Of a stretch of DNA of 64,000 bases, positions 55,879 through 64,000 are shown one piece after another. The notes under the pieces are model-generated. The model searched no databases and was not told the DNA's origin. It saw nothing but the letters and a program-made list of their open reading frames with translations. How positions within the stretch are numbered: position 1 is the first letter of the stretch; each line of letters opens with the position of its first letter. Origin of the DNA: JAWKOK01 sp963848115 (GTDB lineage Bacteria > Chloroflexota > Anaerolineae > Caldilineales > Caldilineaceae); contig CAWKCP010000007.1 in assembly GCA_963848115.1 (NCBI GenBank), positions 992,001 through 1,056,000 of the forward strand, written 5' to 3'. The position numbers and the translations under genes are program-made.

Positions 55879-56300
55879 CTATTGCGCGGGTGCATCCGCT
55901 GGAATCGGCCCCACATGGAACGGCCGCATCATCTCGTTATCCTCGTGCTCGACGATGTGACAGTGCCAGACGTACTGGCCGGGCGTGTTGAACTGGGCTT
56001 TCACGCGGGTCACCTGGCCGGGATAGGCGATGACCGTGTCCTTGCGGTCGGTTTCCCAGGGCTCGGGCGGCGTCGGCACAGAGCCGGGAACCACCTGTAC
56101 TTCCTACGTGTCCTCGTTGACGAAGATATCCTGCCGTTTGAGAACCTCGACGGCCACCTCATGCACGTGCATGGGATGGCCGTCGTCGGTGGCGTTGTAG
56201 AACTCCCACACCTCGGTAGCGCCCACTGCCGGGTTTTCCGTGACCGGCTGTTCCGGCGTGGCAACCCACATCTGATATCGTGCCGCATTGACAAATACCT
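55879..56300 (-). pseudogene. C-terminal fragment of a third multicopper oxidase
   Basis: On the minus strand the frame reads KVFVNAARYQMWVATPEQP, then TEVWEFYNATDDGHPMHVH (a copper-binding HPMHVH), VLKRQDIFVNEDT, an in-frame TAG (about 56105), and then VPGSVPTPPEPWETDRKDTVIAYPGQVTRVKAQF and YVWHCHIVEHEDNEMMRPFHVGP (T1 copper site). Only the last ~140 residues of a ~550-residue enzyme remain, with a stop inside. It begins exactly at an 18-bp inverted repeat. It is more similar in motif wording to multicopper oxidase 2 than to 1, so it may come from a tandem duplication. Confidence 0.8.
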
Positions 56301-56340
56301 TCTAGCCGCCGCTTGGATTCTGGCGGCGGCTAGAAGGTAT
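56295..56340. repeat. Perfect 18-bp inverted repeat
   Basis: ATACCTTCTAGCCGCCGC (56295-56312) and its exact complement (56323-56340) around a 10-nt loop. It sits at the 5' break of the oxidase fragment. It could be a terminator or a palindromic element tied to the rearrangement. The 135 bp from here to 56475 hold nothing recognised. Confidence 0.75.
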
Positions 56341-56475
56341 CATCTCCTGGTGGTTCGAAATCGGGGCATGAATGATCCAAATCCAGGGAAGTGAATGACT
56401 CACTGTCGTTCACCATGATGCGCTCTAGCGGCACACTGGATCATCATTCGATGGCGCCTTCTACGCTTGGCGTTA

Positions 56476-58535
56476 TTATGCGCCCGGCCCGACGTGCAAC
56501 ACGCGCATCATTTCATGGTCCTCGTGGGAGAGGATGTGGCAGTGCCAGACATAACGACCCGGCTTGTCGAAGGTCGCCTTGATGCGGGTGACCTGGCCGG
56601 GCAGTGCCGTGACCATGTCCTTGGGCGCATTTTCGACGTACTCATTGCCCAACGATACCTCAGCGCCGAGCGCGATGTTTTCCAGTCGGAAACCATTGCC
56701 CTGGAGGCCGTTGTGCTGAACTACCGGCTGATCCACCACATTCGCAGTAAACTCTTGGCGGGTAACGCCATAGGTTGCCTCATCACCGGTACCGACCTGG
56801 AAGTTCACCAGATGAAGATGCACAGGATGGGCATCGCCGGTAGCGTTGTAGATCTCCCAGATCTCTGTCGAACCGAGTGCCGGATTTTCTGTGGTGGGGC
56901 TGTGCCAGGCGATGGATCCATTCATCTGGCCGACGAGACCGGCGTCGATATTTGGCTGCGTGTTGGGCCAGTTGACCGGGTTGCCCTGGAAGTCCGTGGC
57001 CGGCTCGGCCGTGCCCAGTAGCGGCTGTAATCGACCGAATTCGTCCATCCCTTCGAATAGGGCCACCTTGCGAACGCGGTCGACAGGGTTGTTGTTGCCG
57101 GCATACGGTCCAATGGCCGCCGGGTCAAAGTTTTCTGCCACAGCTGCATCGAGCGGCAACACCACGTCAAAGGCCATGATACGGTCGGTCTGGCTGTCGG
57201 GGAACAACTCTGCATCCGGACGGTCTCGGCCGAAATCGCCGCCGAAAGGCGCGTCCCAGCCAATGTTCTCCATGATGATCCGGCTGCCGGCCGGCACGGA
57301 GGAGAAGTCGAATACGATGTCGTACCGGCTGCCAGGTTCGGAGACCAAAGTGTCCGTCGGCGTCGCAGATGAGGCCAAGCCCTGGTCACTGCCGATGACG
57401 TAGAAGGGGATCGGAGCGCCGGCACCGATGAGATCCGTCGACGTGGGCGTTGCAGCTGCGCGGAAGCGCAGGACCATGAACCGACTGTCGGTGCCGTTCA
57501 GTAGATGCATGCGGTAGTTGCGTGGCTCCACATTCTCCTTGGGCCAGATCTTGCCGTTCACCACCATGTGATCGCCGAAGAACTCGGCCAGCGCTGTCGG
57601 TCCTCCATCGGGGAAGATTCGGGCGGCAGGACGACGCCTCCATCGGTGATGAAGTCATCATAGAAGGGATCGCCGGGGTAGGCCGAGTAGAAAAACTCGC
57701 CCGTGTCACGGAACATGCGATCTTGGATGGCATAGGCAAGTTCATACGGGAATGCCGGAAGACCAAGGGGATTGTCCGGCAGGCCCGTGTCCTGAGCATC
57801 GCGGATGAAGTAAAAGCCGGCAAGGCCTGCCCAGACATTCAGTCGTGTGATCCCCAATGCATGATCGTGGTACCAGAGGTTGCCTGCCGGTTGATCATTG
57901 GCGTATGTGTACGTCTTCTCAACCCATTGCGGGCCACGGACCTCCCAGCCGGGGCTGAAGAAAAATTCGGGATTGCCATCATAGATGCTATCAGAGTGTC
58001 CTCCATGAAGGTGCGGCACAGTCGGCACGCCGTTCGCATTAATAGTGAATTGCTCATATCCCGGTAGGCTATAGCACCAGTGTAGCGAGGTATCAACCGG
58101 CAACAGGTGCGGAAGGCCATCTAGCTTATTCATCCACTTGACCTCAATCGGCTGACCGGATTGCACCTCAAACGTGCGGCCTGGCCATGTGGCGCCGTCA
58201 CGACGAGGTTCTCCATATCCCCAGACGGTGGTGGGAAGCGGATTCCCGTTGGCATCCACAAGTCCAGTCATTTGCGTGCGCTGCCGAACTGCGATGCTGT
58301 ACTTGTTGTTGGGCGACTCGAATTTGAAGCCTGGATCCAGCGCGTTGGGGGCGATACTGGCAAACTTCGGTTGCAGGGAGGGATCGCTCAACCCAGCCGC
58401 CAATGCCGCATACATCTTGCCGGCGTGGGCCGCGGCGTAGCGGTCACCGCGCACCGCGAAGCCGGGCACCGCAAACATGGCTGCACTTGCTGCAGACGCG
58501 GCACTAATCTTCAGAAATTCACGTCGGGTTGGCAT
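56476..58535 (-). pseudogene. Multicopper oxidase 2 (CotA-like), Tat-exported, one frameshift
   Basis: It starts MPTRREFLKISAASAASAAM, a twin-arginine signal. Then come LLPVDTSLHWCYSLPG, PTVPHLHGGHSDSI and NLWYHDHALGITRLNVWAGL, the first two trinuclear copper motifs. Near 57619 the frame breaks: GAATC looks like GAAATC with an A lost. The other frame then continues FPDGGPTALAEFFGDHMVVNGKIWPKEN and runs to GDAHPVHLHLVNFQ and YVWHCHILSHEDHEMMRVLHVGPGA, the remaining copper sites. Repaired, it is a ~686-residue laccase/spore-coat-like oxidase with all copper ligands. A real lesion and a sequencing error are both possible. The IS at 58694 sits 158 bp upstream and separates the gene from its probable promoter block. 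Confidence 0.85.
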
Positions 58536-58693
58536 TGGATTCCTCCTTGGTGTGTGTCGATGTTGCGTATCGATGAGTCAAAAAATCTGAAATACCTGAC
58601 AAGGGATTGGGGAATGGATTAGCAGAACTCCATCTCCGCTCCTACACAAAGCACGTCCCTGGATGTAGTAAAAGTATGACGAATGGGACACGC

Positions 58694-59938
58694 GGTACGA
58701 CCGCACTTAATCGTGGGGTCATGACGCCCACGTTTTGATGAGTTCGAGCATCTGATTAGAGGGCCTCCCACGGCGTTTTGGCGGGTTCCAACGAGGAGGC
58801 GGGACTTTGAACCAGAAGAGTTCATCATGCGACCAACGATGGTCGGTCAGTGCAGCAGCCATGGCCGGAGTGCGCTGAACCCAATGACGTCGCCAGTTGT
58901 TGACCCAAAGCCCGATGCGCAGGCTATGGTGATAGTCACAGAAGTTGTAGAGACATCCGACGAGATACATGCCAGCAGACAATGTAGCCTCCTGTTGAGC
59001 CGGGCAGCGATTGCGACGAGAAAGGCAGGCCAGGCGTTGACGAAAGGTGGCATTAAGCCGTTCGATGTAGGCGGTATTGATGACGCCCCCGTCTTGAGAA
59101 AGCTGCAGCAACCGGGTCACTTGCGCTGGCGTGCCCTGAGCAACACGGCGCACGATGTCGAACTGCTTGGCGGAACGCTTTTTGACCACCTGGACGATCA
59201 CAATGTCAGGCCAGGCCACCAAGCGAGGTCGCCCAGAGGCACCATATTTGGGCAACGGAGACCGGAACGCTCTCTGGAATGCGCCAACATAGGTGACCAA
59301 TCCGTCAACGGCCAGCAGGAGAGGGCGGCAACGAGCCATCTTGCGCACTTTGGTCGCCAGCGAATCAATGAGTGCTTTATCACGGTGTTCACTGATGACT
59401 CCGCCTAGCCAGAGTCGAGTCGAGACCATGATCGCCATCGCCATCCAGACGCTTCGCCCTTGCAGTTTGGCCTTGATTTCGTCCGCCTGCACCTGTTGCA
59501 AATCCAACTCGCTCTCTTCTATCAGATGTTCATGGACGGCCTGACAATGCTCACCCGCTCGCTCATGCCAACTCTTCACCGTCCGTTCGTCCAGTTCAAA
59601 TGCCCGTACGATGGCCTGTACCGGACAACCATATGCCAGCAGGATCACCACCTGGAGCACGATCTTGGGGTCCGTTCGCAGCCGATAGAAAATCGTCCCC
59701 TTGGTCGCACTGAAACTCTTGTCACAGACCGTGCAGAGGTATCGCTTCTCCTTACGGCTATGGATCTCGATATTGCCTCTATCCTGTTGTCCTCTTGCAG
59801 GACAGTCGAAATTGAGACAGAATACCTTCTGTGGGTTCATGGCTTGCCTCCTTGGTTTGGTAATCCAGGAGATCTTGTCCATGAACCCACTTATTGTCAA
59901 GCCAAAGAACGCTCCCCACGCTTAGGTGGAGTCGTACC
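58694..59938 (-). mobile_element. IS1595-like insertion sequence, 1245 bp, 8-bp target duplication
   Basis: GGACACGC occurs at 58686-58693 and again at 59939-59946, directly flanking the element. Ends are imperfect inverted repeats opening GGTACGAC (right end GTCGTACC) and continuing C-A-C-x-T-A-A-x-C-G-T-G-G-G-G. The 8-bp duplication and zinc-ribbon transposase fit the IS1595/IS1 group. It is inserted in the upstream region of multicopper oxidase 2. Confidence 0.92.
58719..59840 (-). CDS. IS1595/IS1-like transposase
   Basis: 373 residues from ATG 59840 (AGGAGG upstream). The N-terminal zinc ribbon has C-L-N-F-D-C-P-A-R-G and Y-L-C-T-V-C-D-K-S-F, followed by a helix-turn-helix (CPVQAIVRAFELDERTVKSWHER). 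The core has acidic residues in QVQADEIKAK, LLLAVDGLVTY and INTAYIERLNATFRQRL, the last resembling the H/N-E motif of this group. It ends with GRPSNQML. It appears intact and could be active. Confidence 0.9.
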   Translation of the reverse strand: MNPQKVFCLNFDCPARGQQDRGNIEIHSRKEKRYLCTVCDKSFSATKGTIFYRLRTDPKIVLQVVILLAYGCPVQAIVRAFELDERTVKSWHERAGEHCQAVHEHLIEESELDLQQVQADEIKAKLQGRSVWMAMAIMVSTRLWLGGVISEHRDKALIDSLATKVRKMARCRPLLLAVDGLVTYVGAFQRAFRSPLPKYGASGRPRLVAWPDIVIVQVVKKRSAKQFDIVRRVAQGTPAQVTRLLQLSQDGGVINTAYIERLNATFRQRLACLSRRNRCPAQQEATLSAGMYLVGCLYNFCDYHHSLRIGLWVNNWRRHWVQRTPAMAAALTDHRWSHDELFWFKVPPPRWNPPKRRGRPSNQMLELIKTWAS

Positions 59939-59946
59939 GGACACGC

Positions 59947-60278
59947 CAAGCCACAACAAATTCGACAATTCCCAGGAGTTGACGCTGCTGAAAGATCACG
60001 AAGGCTACGCACGACCGCCAAGAACTGCACAATCTGGCTCGGAGAAAATGACCACTATGATTGCTGACGCAGATTTTTGCTCGCGGCCAATTTGGACTTA
60101 CTGGACAAACGAGGACTCTCGCGCTGCTGAAGCGATGCCGCTCGGCACTAAGGAAGAGCGATATCTATGACCGGCTACATCATCGGGCGACTGCGAGCCA
60201 GTTTGAACCACAAAACCCACGAATCCCCATGTAGCATCCCCAGGTAGCGGCACGTCATACGTAGGGTACAACGGAGGG
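59947..60278. other. Stretch between the IS and the regulatory block, no gene seen
   Basis: About 330 bp. A 61-codon minus-strand frame opening GTG at 60283 overlaps the promoter block and has no recognisable product. This interval plus 58536-58685 was probably one continuous upstream region of multicopper oxidase 2 before the IS arrived. Confidence 0.45.
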
Positions 60279-60376
60279 GTCACGAATGGCTAGCGTATAA
60301 AACCCGTGTATTTATACCGGAACATCCGCGTAGAAACCACGTGTATGGCCACGGCAGCCGCGTAGAAACTACGCGG
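60279..60376 (-). promoter_or_regulatory. Regulatory block homologous to that of multicopper oxidase 1
   Basis: TGGCTAGCGTATAAAACCCG at 60287, CCGCGTAGAAACCACGTG at 60326-60343, and a perfect 19-bp palindrome CCGCGTAGAAACTACGCGG at 60358-60376. The block aligns over more than 60 bp with 55541-55608, with identical spacing between the first two elements. It lies 86 bp after the stop of the response regulator and reads toward the IS and multicopper oxidase 2. Confidence 0.65.
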
Positions 60377-60461
60377 AATCCGGCAATCTGAAGGATTGTG
60401 CTTCACTGAGTCCGTATGATAGGAAGAAGGATGACCAGCCGGCGGGGCGCTGGCGGCAAGC

Positions 60462-61109
60462 CTACAAAAGCGAGTGTGCTTTCGCATACTCGACGAGCTC
60501 GAGTCGACTGCTTAGGCCCAGCTTGCCCATGAGGTTTGCCCGGTGGCCTTCCGCAGTACGGATGCTGATACTGAGTTCCTCAGATACTTGACGATTGGTG
60601 TAGCCATGGACCAACAGACGGAGTACCTCAAGCTCACGCGGGGTGAGCGATTCGGTCTCTATCGTGCCCCGGTTGGTAGACAAATCGGTCGGTGCTATGA
60701 TCTGCAGTAATGCACAGGTCATAGATGGATGGACATACTGATCACCGCGTGCCACAGTCTGCAGGGCCTCGATCAACTCCGCGTCGACAGTACGCTTGAC
60801 AATATAGCCCGCCACTCCGGCCTTCAATGCCTCGCTCAACAGACTCTCATCTTCGTGTGCGGTCAAAATGAGTATGCGCAGATCAGGCTGGGCGTTATGC
60901 AGTTGGCGAGCGACCTCGATACCGCCAATGCCGGGCATGCTAACATCCAACAACAGGATATCAGGCCGTAGTTCCTGGGCCAACCGCATCGTCTCGCTGG
61001 AGTCGTTCGCTTCGCCCACAATGGTAAAGTCCGTATCACCCTCGATCAGCGAGCGCAGACCGCGACGGACAAGCGCATGGTCATCGGCAATGAGGATTCG
61101 CACAGTCAT
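60462..61109 (-). CDS. NarL/FixJ-family response regulator
   Basis: 215 residues. The receiver domain (1-120) has the acidic pair D9-D10, phospho-acceptor D55 in LLLDVSMPGIGG, a Thr in ILTAHEDES, and Lys in YIVKRTVD. The C-terminal LuxR-type helix-turn-helix (about 153-210) reads LTPRELEVLRLLVHGYTNRQVSEELSIS and then VEYAKAHSLL. Phosphorylation by the kinase encoded 11 bp upstream should allow dimerisation on inverted-repeat DNA. The palindromes at 60326-60376 are candidate targets. Confidence 0.95.
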   Translation of the reverse strand: MTVRILIADDHALVRRGLRSLIEGDTDFTIVGEANDSSETMRLAQELRPDILLLDVSMPGIGGIEVARQLHNAQPDLRILILTAHEDESLLSEALKAGVAGYIVKRTVDAELIEALQTVARGDQYVHPSMTCALLQIIAPTDLSTNRGTIETESLTPRELEVLRLLVHGYTNRQVSEELSISIRTAEGHRANLMGKLGLSSRLELVEYAKAHSLL

Positions 61110-61120
61110 CTGTCTATAGC

Positions 61121-63548
61121 CTATCCACGTTCACGCGACAGTTCGGCAACCAGTGTGGTCCCTTGGCCCGGCGTGCTCTCCACTTCGAGTCTACCCTCCA
61201 ACATTTCACACCGTTCGCGCATGCCCAACAGCCCAAGATGACCGGGTCCCGTGGCGCTCTCTGCATCGAAGCCTACGCCGTCATCCTCAATGGTCAGACG
61301 CACTCTATCAAGATAAAGATGCAGGAGCAGGTCGACACGAGATGCACCGGCATGACGCACAACGTTGGTCAGCGCCTCTTGCACGATCCGATAGAGCGCC
61401 GTCTCCACGTCGGCAGGTAATCGCGCCTGATCCCCAAAACCAATCGCCTCGAATTGAACGTGGAGTTGTTGCTGCTGATTGAGATTCGCCACGTGATCCG
61501 AAATGGCCACCACCAAGCCTAGCTGGTCCAACATAGCCGGGCGCAAGTTCACAGCCAGACGGTGCAGGTCATCAAGCACCAAATCGGTAATTTTATAAAG
61601 TTCGGCAATGCTCACCTCCAGCCCCGGGGTCTGACTGACCTCGTGGCCCAGTTGACGCAGCCCGATTTTGAGTGAAGTGAGCGCCTGACCGGCTTGATCA
61701 TGCAGTTCGCGCGCAACGGCTTTGCGCTCGTTCTCCTGGACTTGAACCAGGCGACGCGAGAGCCATTGGAGCCGCTCGCCGCTGGATTGCACCTGTTGAA
61801 AGAGCGCAGCGTTCTGTATCGCCACACTTGCCTGTGCGACGACGGTGTCTGCCAGACGCATATGCTCTGCAGTGAAAAATCCCGATTCGCCTTTCGTCAG
61901 TCCACAAAACCCCAAGGTACGACCGCCAACGACGATCGGTACCCCCATCCAACTTTTTGCGGATGTTAGGGCGGTAAAATAAGGTGAGCCGATCGCCAAC
62001 TGTTGCTCGCTCAAAACCAGACTCTGCTGCTCATGCAGCAACGCCTCAAGTACAGGACATTCGCCAACGTCTATTATCACCGCAGGCTCTTTCGTTTCCC
62101 GCGCACCCAATAGATCATTGCCTACGGCGGCCTCGACGTTCAAATGGAACGCATTGGTCAGCAAAGCGATATGTGCGCCATCGTAGGCGACCAAATTGGC
62201 AGAGATGACGAAGCAGGGAATCCAGTACGTCCGGGAGGTGCAAACTGCGCGTCAGTTCAACGCTTGCAGCCGAAAGGGTCTGAGCTGTGTGCCGGGCATA
62301 CATCTCAGCGTGGTATAAACGGGCATTTTGAAGGGCCAACGCGGCCTGCGCAGCAAACGCGACAAGCCAATCTACGGCCTCCTGATCGAAAAACTCGGGC
62401 TGTTCACTCACAACAGCTAGAAATCCGGTTACACGGTTATCTTCGACTAGGGGGGCGATACCGAGCGAACGGATCCATTCTTGCCCCGGCACTCCTATCC
62501 AGTCCGGATCCGTTTCCGTATCCACCACCAACTGTGCAGAGCGAAGTCTGGTCATGGCACGGAGTGTTGGGAATTGGTCTAGGTGGAAGCCCTGTGTCAT
62601 CGCGTTGGCGGCGCCGGTTGCATCGCGGTGGCGAGCGATATCCACCCAGTCACCGCGCAGCATCATGACGACCACTGTGCGACAAGGTATGATAGACTGA
62701 GTCTGTTCCAGAATACGGTCCAACACCTCTTCCAACACCAGACTTGCATTCAGCGACCTGGCCGCCATGGCCAACGCCTCTGCAAACCGACGCTGGCGAT
62801 GTTCCTCCTGGGTCAACTCGAACAATCGTTGATTGCGTTGCTCAAGCTCGATCTCGGCCAGTTTGCGTTCCGAGCAGTCGGCCATCATGGCTATGAAGTG
62901 CGTAATGCGCCCTGCATCGTCGAACAGCGGCGTGATTGTCTGCTCTTCCGTATAGAGGATCCCATCCTTGCGGCGGTTCACAATCTCCCCTCGCCATACT
63001 TGGCCGGCGAGGGCCGTCTGCCAAAGGTCGCCGTAGAAAGCAGCATCGTGTTGTCCCGAATTGAGAAAGCGCGGTGTCTGTCCGAATGCCTCGGCAAGCG
63101 TGTACCCCGTAAGTGCGACAAAAGCCGGATTGACCCACAAGATTCTGCCGGTGCAATCCGTGATCATGACACCGTGCGCGGCTGCCTGCAGGGCAGCCGT
63201 CTGAATCCTCAGATCGTTTGCAGTGAGGTTGTGTTCTGCGACCTCAGCGCTGAGGCGTGCATGACTCTGCATCATCGGTCGCAGCACAAAGCGCTGGAGA
63301 AGGACAAAGCTGAGTATGGCCACGAACAGTGCATCGATGAGTCCGAAAATGGGGTGCGTCGCATTCGCCCAGTCCAACACGACCATCACGATCATCTCTC
63401 CAAAAAAAATGGAGGTCACAATGATCAACATGGCTCGCCAGGGAGTGGCCGCAGGCATAGCGCGCCCATTCGTCTGTATCCCCGAACTGGAAGAGACTCT
63501 TAACTCGGGTCCAACTGGGTTATAAGGAAATCGAGGGGTAACATTCAT
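61121..63548 (-). pseudogene. PAS-GAF-GAF histidine kinase, split by one homopolymer frameshift
   Basis: The first frame (start ATG 63548) encodes two membrane helices (about 36-60 and 65-90), a PAS domain (MITDCTGRILWVNPAFVALTGYTLAEAFG, with a PAC motif), a GAF domain (SIIPCRTVVVMML) and the start of a second GAF. Near 62194 an extra T in CAATTTGG throws the frame. The next one carries on LVAYDGAHIALLTNAF, the rest of GAF2, a HisKA_3 dimerisation helix with phospho-His in ARELHDQAGQALTSLK (about 61701), and a HATPase with N-box TALYRIVQEALTNVVRHA and DDGVGFD. Repaired length is about 809 residues. The error-prone site makes a sequencing artefact likely. It is cotranscribed with the response regulator. 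Confidence 0.85.
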
Positions 63549-63701
63549 TTTCGAGCATCCCTACGCGGCGTAATGTGTCAGTGACAAAGAGATTGCAGGG
63601 TCATTCTTTCAGTTTTCTGGCTTTTCCTTTTTCACAAGCCAAACTGTAAATCTTGCTTGAGGCACCTTACGTTTTTGTTTAGATTTGCCGCTAAATAACG
63701 A

Positions 63702-63737
63702 TTAGCCATTGGTGAGACGATCTTCACCAATGGCTAA
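63702..63737. terminator. Inverted repeat before the window end
   Basis: TTAGCCATTGGTGA / TCACCAATGGCTAA, perfect 14-bp stem with an 8-nt loop. No T-run follows on either strand, though the left side is A/T-rich. It may end a transcript coming from beyond the window or be a palindromic element. The rest of 63549-63797 has no gene. Confidence 0.5.
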
Positions 63738-63797
63738 TGGATTTCACGGCAGGCCCATTTGGGCAACGAGTACGATTATACAGCATACTATCGATAG

Positions 63798-63992
63798 ATT
63801 CAACTACGATACAACCAGGGCTTCTCAGGAGTCGCGATTCTGAGCGGCTCGATGGGCCCCTCCGGCAGCACCGGAAACCCATCGATTCGCATGGCCGCCG
63901 TCACGATGGCGATCATGCCGGTCCTCCTGGTCTTCTTCTTTGCCCAACGCTGGATCATCGAAGCATTCACCCAAAGCGGAATCAAAGGATAA
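63798..63992 (+). pseudogene. C-terminal fragment of a sugar ABC-transporter permease
   Basis: After a stop at 63795 the plus-strand frame reads YNQGFSGVAILSGSM, then NPSIRMAAVTMAIMPVLLVFFFAQRWIIEAFTQSGIKG and stops at 63990. The closing pattern (x-A-A-x-x-x-A-I-x-P-V-L-L-x-F-x-F-A-Q-R followed by I-E, then G-x-K-G) is the end of MalG-type carbohydrate permeases. About 220 residues upstream are missing and no start is seen, so it is a remnant. A minus-strand frame over the same bases is its shadow. Confidence 0.6.
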
Positions 63993-64000
63993 AGACGCCA

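Noticed and set aside
59460..60170. A 236-codon plus-strand frame at the IS right end
   Set aside because: Antisense to the transposase and crossing the IS boundary; no domain or ribosome site.
63800..63985. A 61-codon minus-strand frame at the window end
   Set aside because: The plus strand over the same bases matches the end of sugar ABC permeases; the minus frame is its shadow.

Overview
The window (about 58 % GC by eye, dense coding on both strands) reads like the chromosome of a filamentous or mesophilic member of the Chloroflexota, probably from the Caldilineae/Anaerolineae side. This is inferred from several things: a membrane cytochrome b plus diheme cytochrome c module, SMC and ScpA, large secreted proteins with Thr/Pro stalks and a recurring (Y/F)LPL(V/I) motif near their ends, large multicopper oxidases, and LuxR/NarL-type two-component genes. 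No rRNA, tRNA or CRISPR array was found, and taxonomy could not be tested.

Layout. 1-2136: end of a cytochrome bc-type operon closed by a strong terminator. 2214-10099: housekeeping genes (smc, rnc, thrC, scpA) around a secreted stalk protein. 10099-17404: two very large paralogous wall-hydrolase-like proteins. Each starts with the same GH-A-like glycosidase module; one ends in three PGRP/amidase domains, the other in four SH3b repeats and an M23 peptidase. The first is translationally coupled to scpA. 17606-23095: cysQ-like phosphatase, an FGE-fold membrane protein, tyrS behind an attenuator leader that may be a T-box, and fabI. 23404-36490: a degraded accessory stretch. It holds an M16 peptidase pseudogene with about a dozen frameshifts, a YpdA-like flavoprotein, an M4 metalloprotease cut by a clean IS insertion and fused at its other end to a leucine-rich-repeat gene, a cupin, a frameshifted lipoprotein, a DUF1772 membrane protein and a frameshifted XRE-ATPase-TPR regulator.

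36519-46394 is the most interesting functional unit. A promoter and a terminated structured leader RNA precede five tightly packed genes: circularly permuted ATP-grasp, alpha-E, transglutaminase-DUF2126, an ATP-grasp/alpha-E fusion, and a second transglutaminase. This matches a gene neighbourhood predicted in the literature to make or attach peptide tags, whose product is still unknown. A glutamyl-tRNA-reductase paralogue that has lost its catalytic Cys overlaps the operon tail to tail.

47662-63548: a secreted propeller-like protein with six Ig-like repeats (324-bp near-identical DNA units), three multicopper oxidase loci (one intact, one fragment, one frameshifted), an IS1595-like element with an 8-bp target duplication, and a NarL-type response regulator with its PAS/GAF histidine kinase. 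The intact oxidase and the region between the IS and the response regulator share a homologous promoter block carrying CGTAG...CTACG palindromes, which suggests one regulator for copper or manganese oxidase genes. The window ends with the C-terminal scrap of a sugar ABC permease.

Several frameshifts are one-base changes in short homopolymers (near 32975, 35049, 57619, 62194, 28210). They may be sequencing errors rather than gene death, and the affected genes should be read with that in mind.
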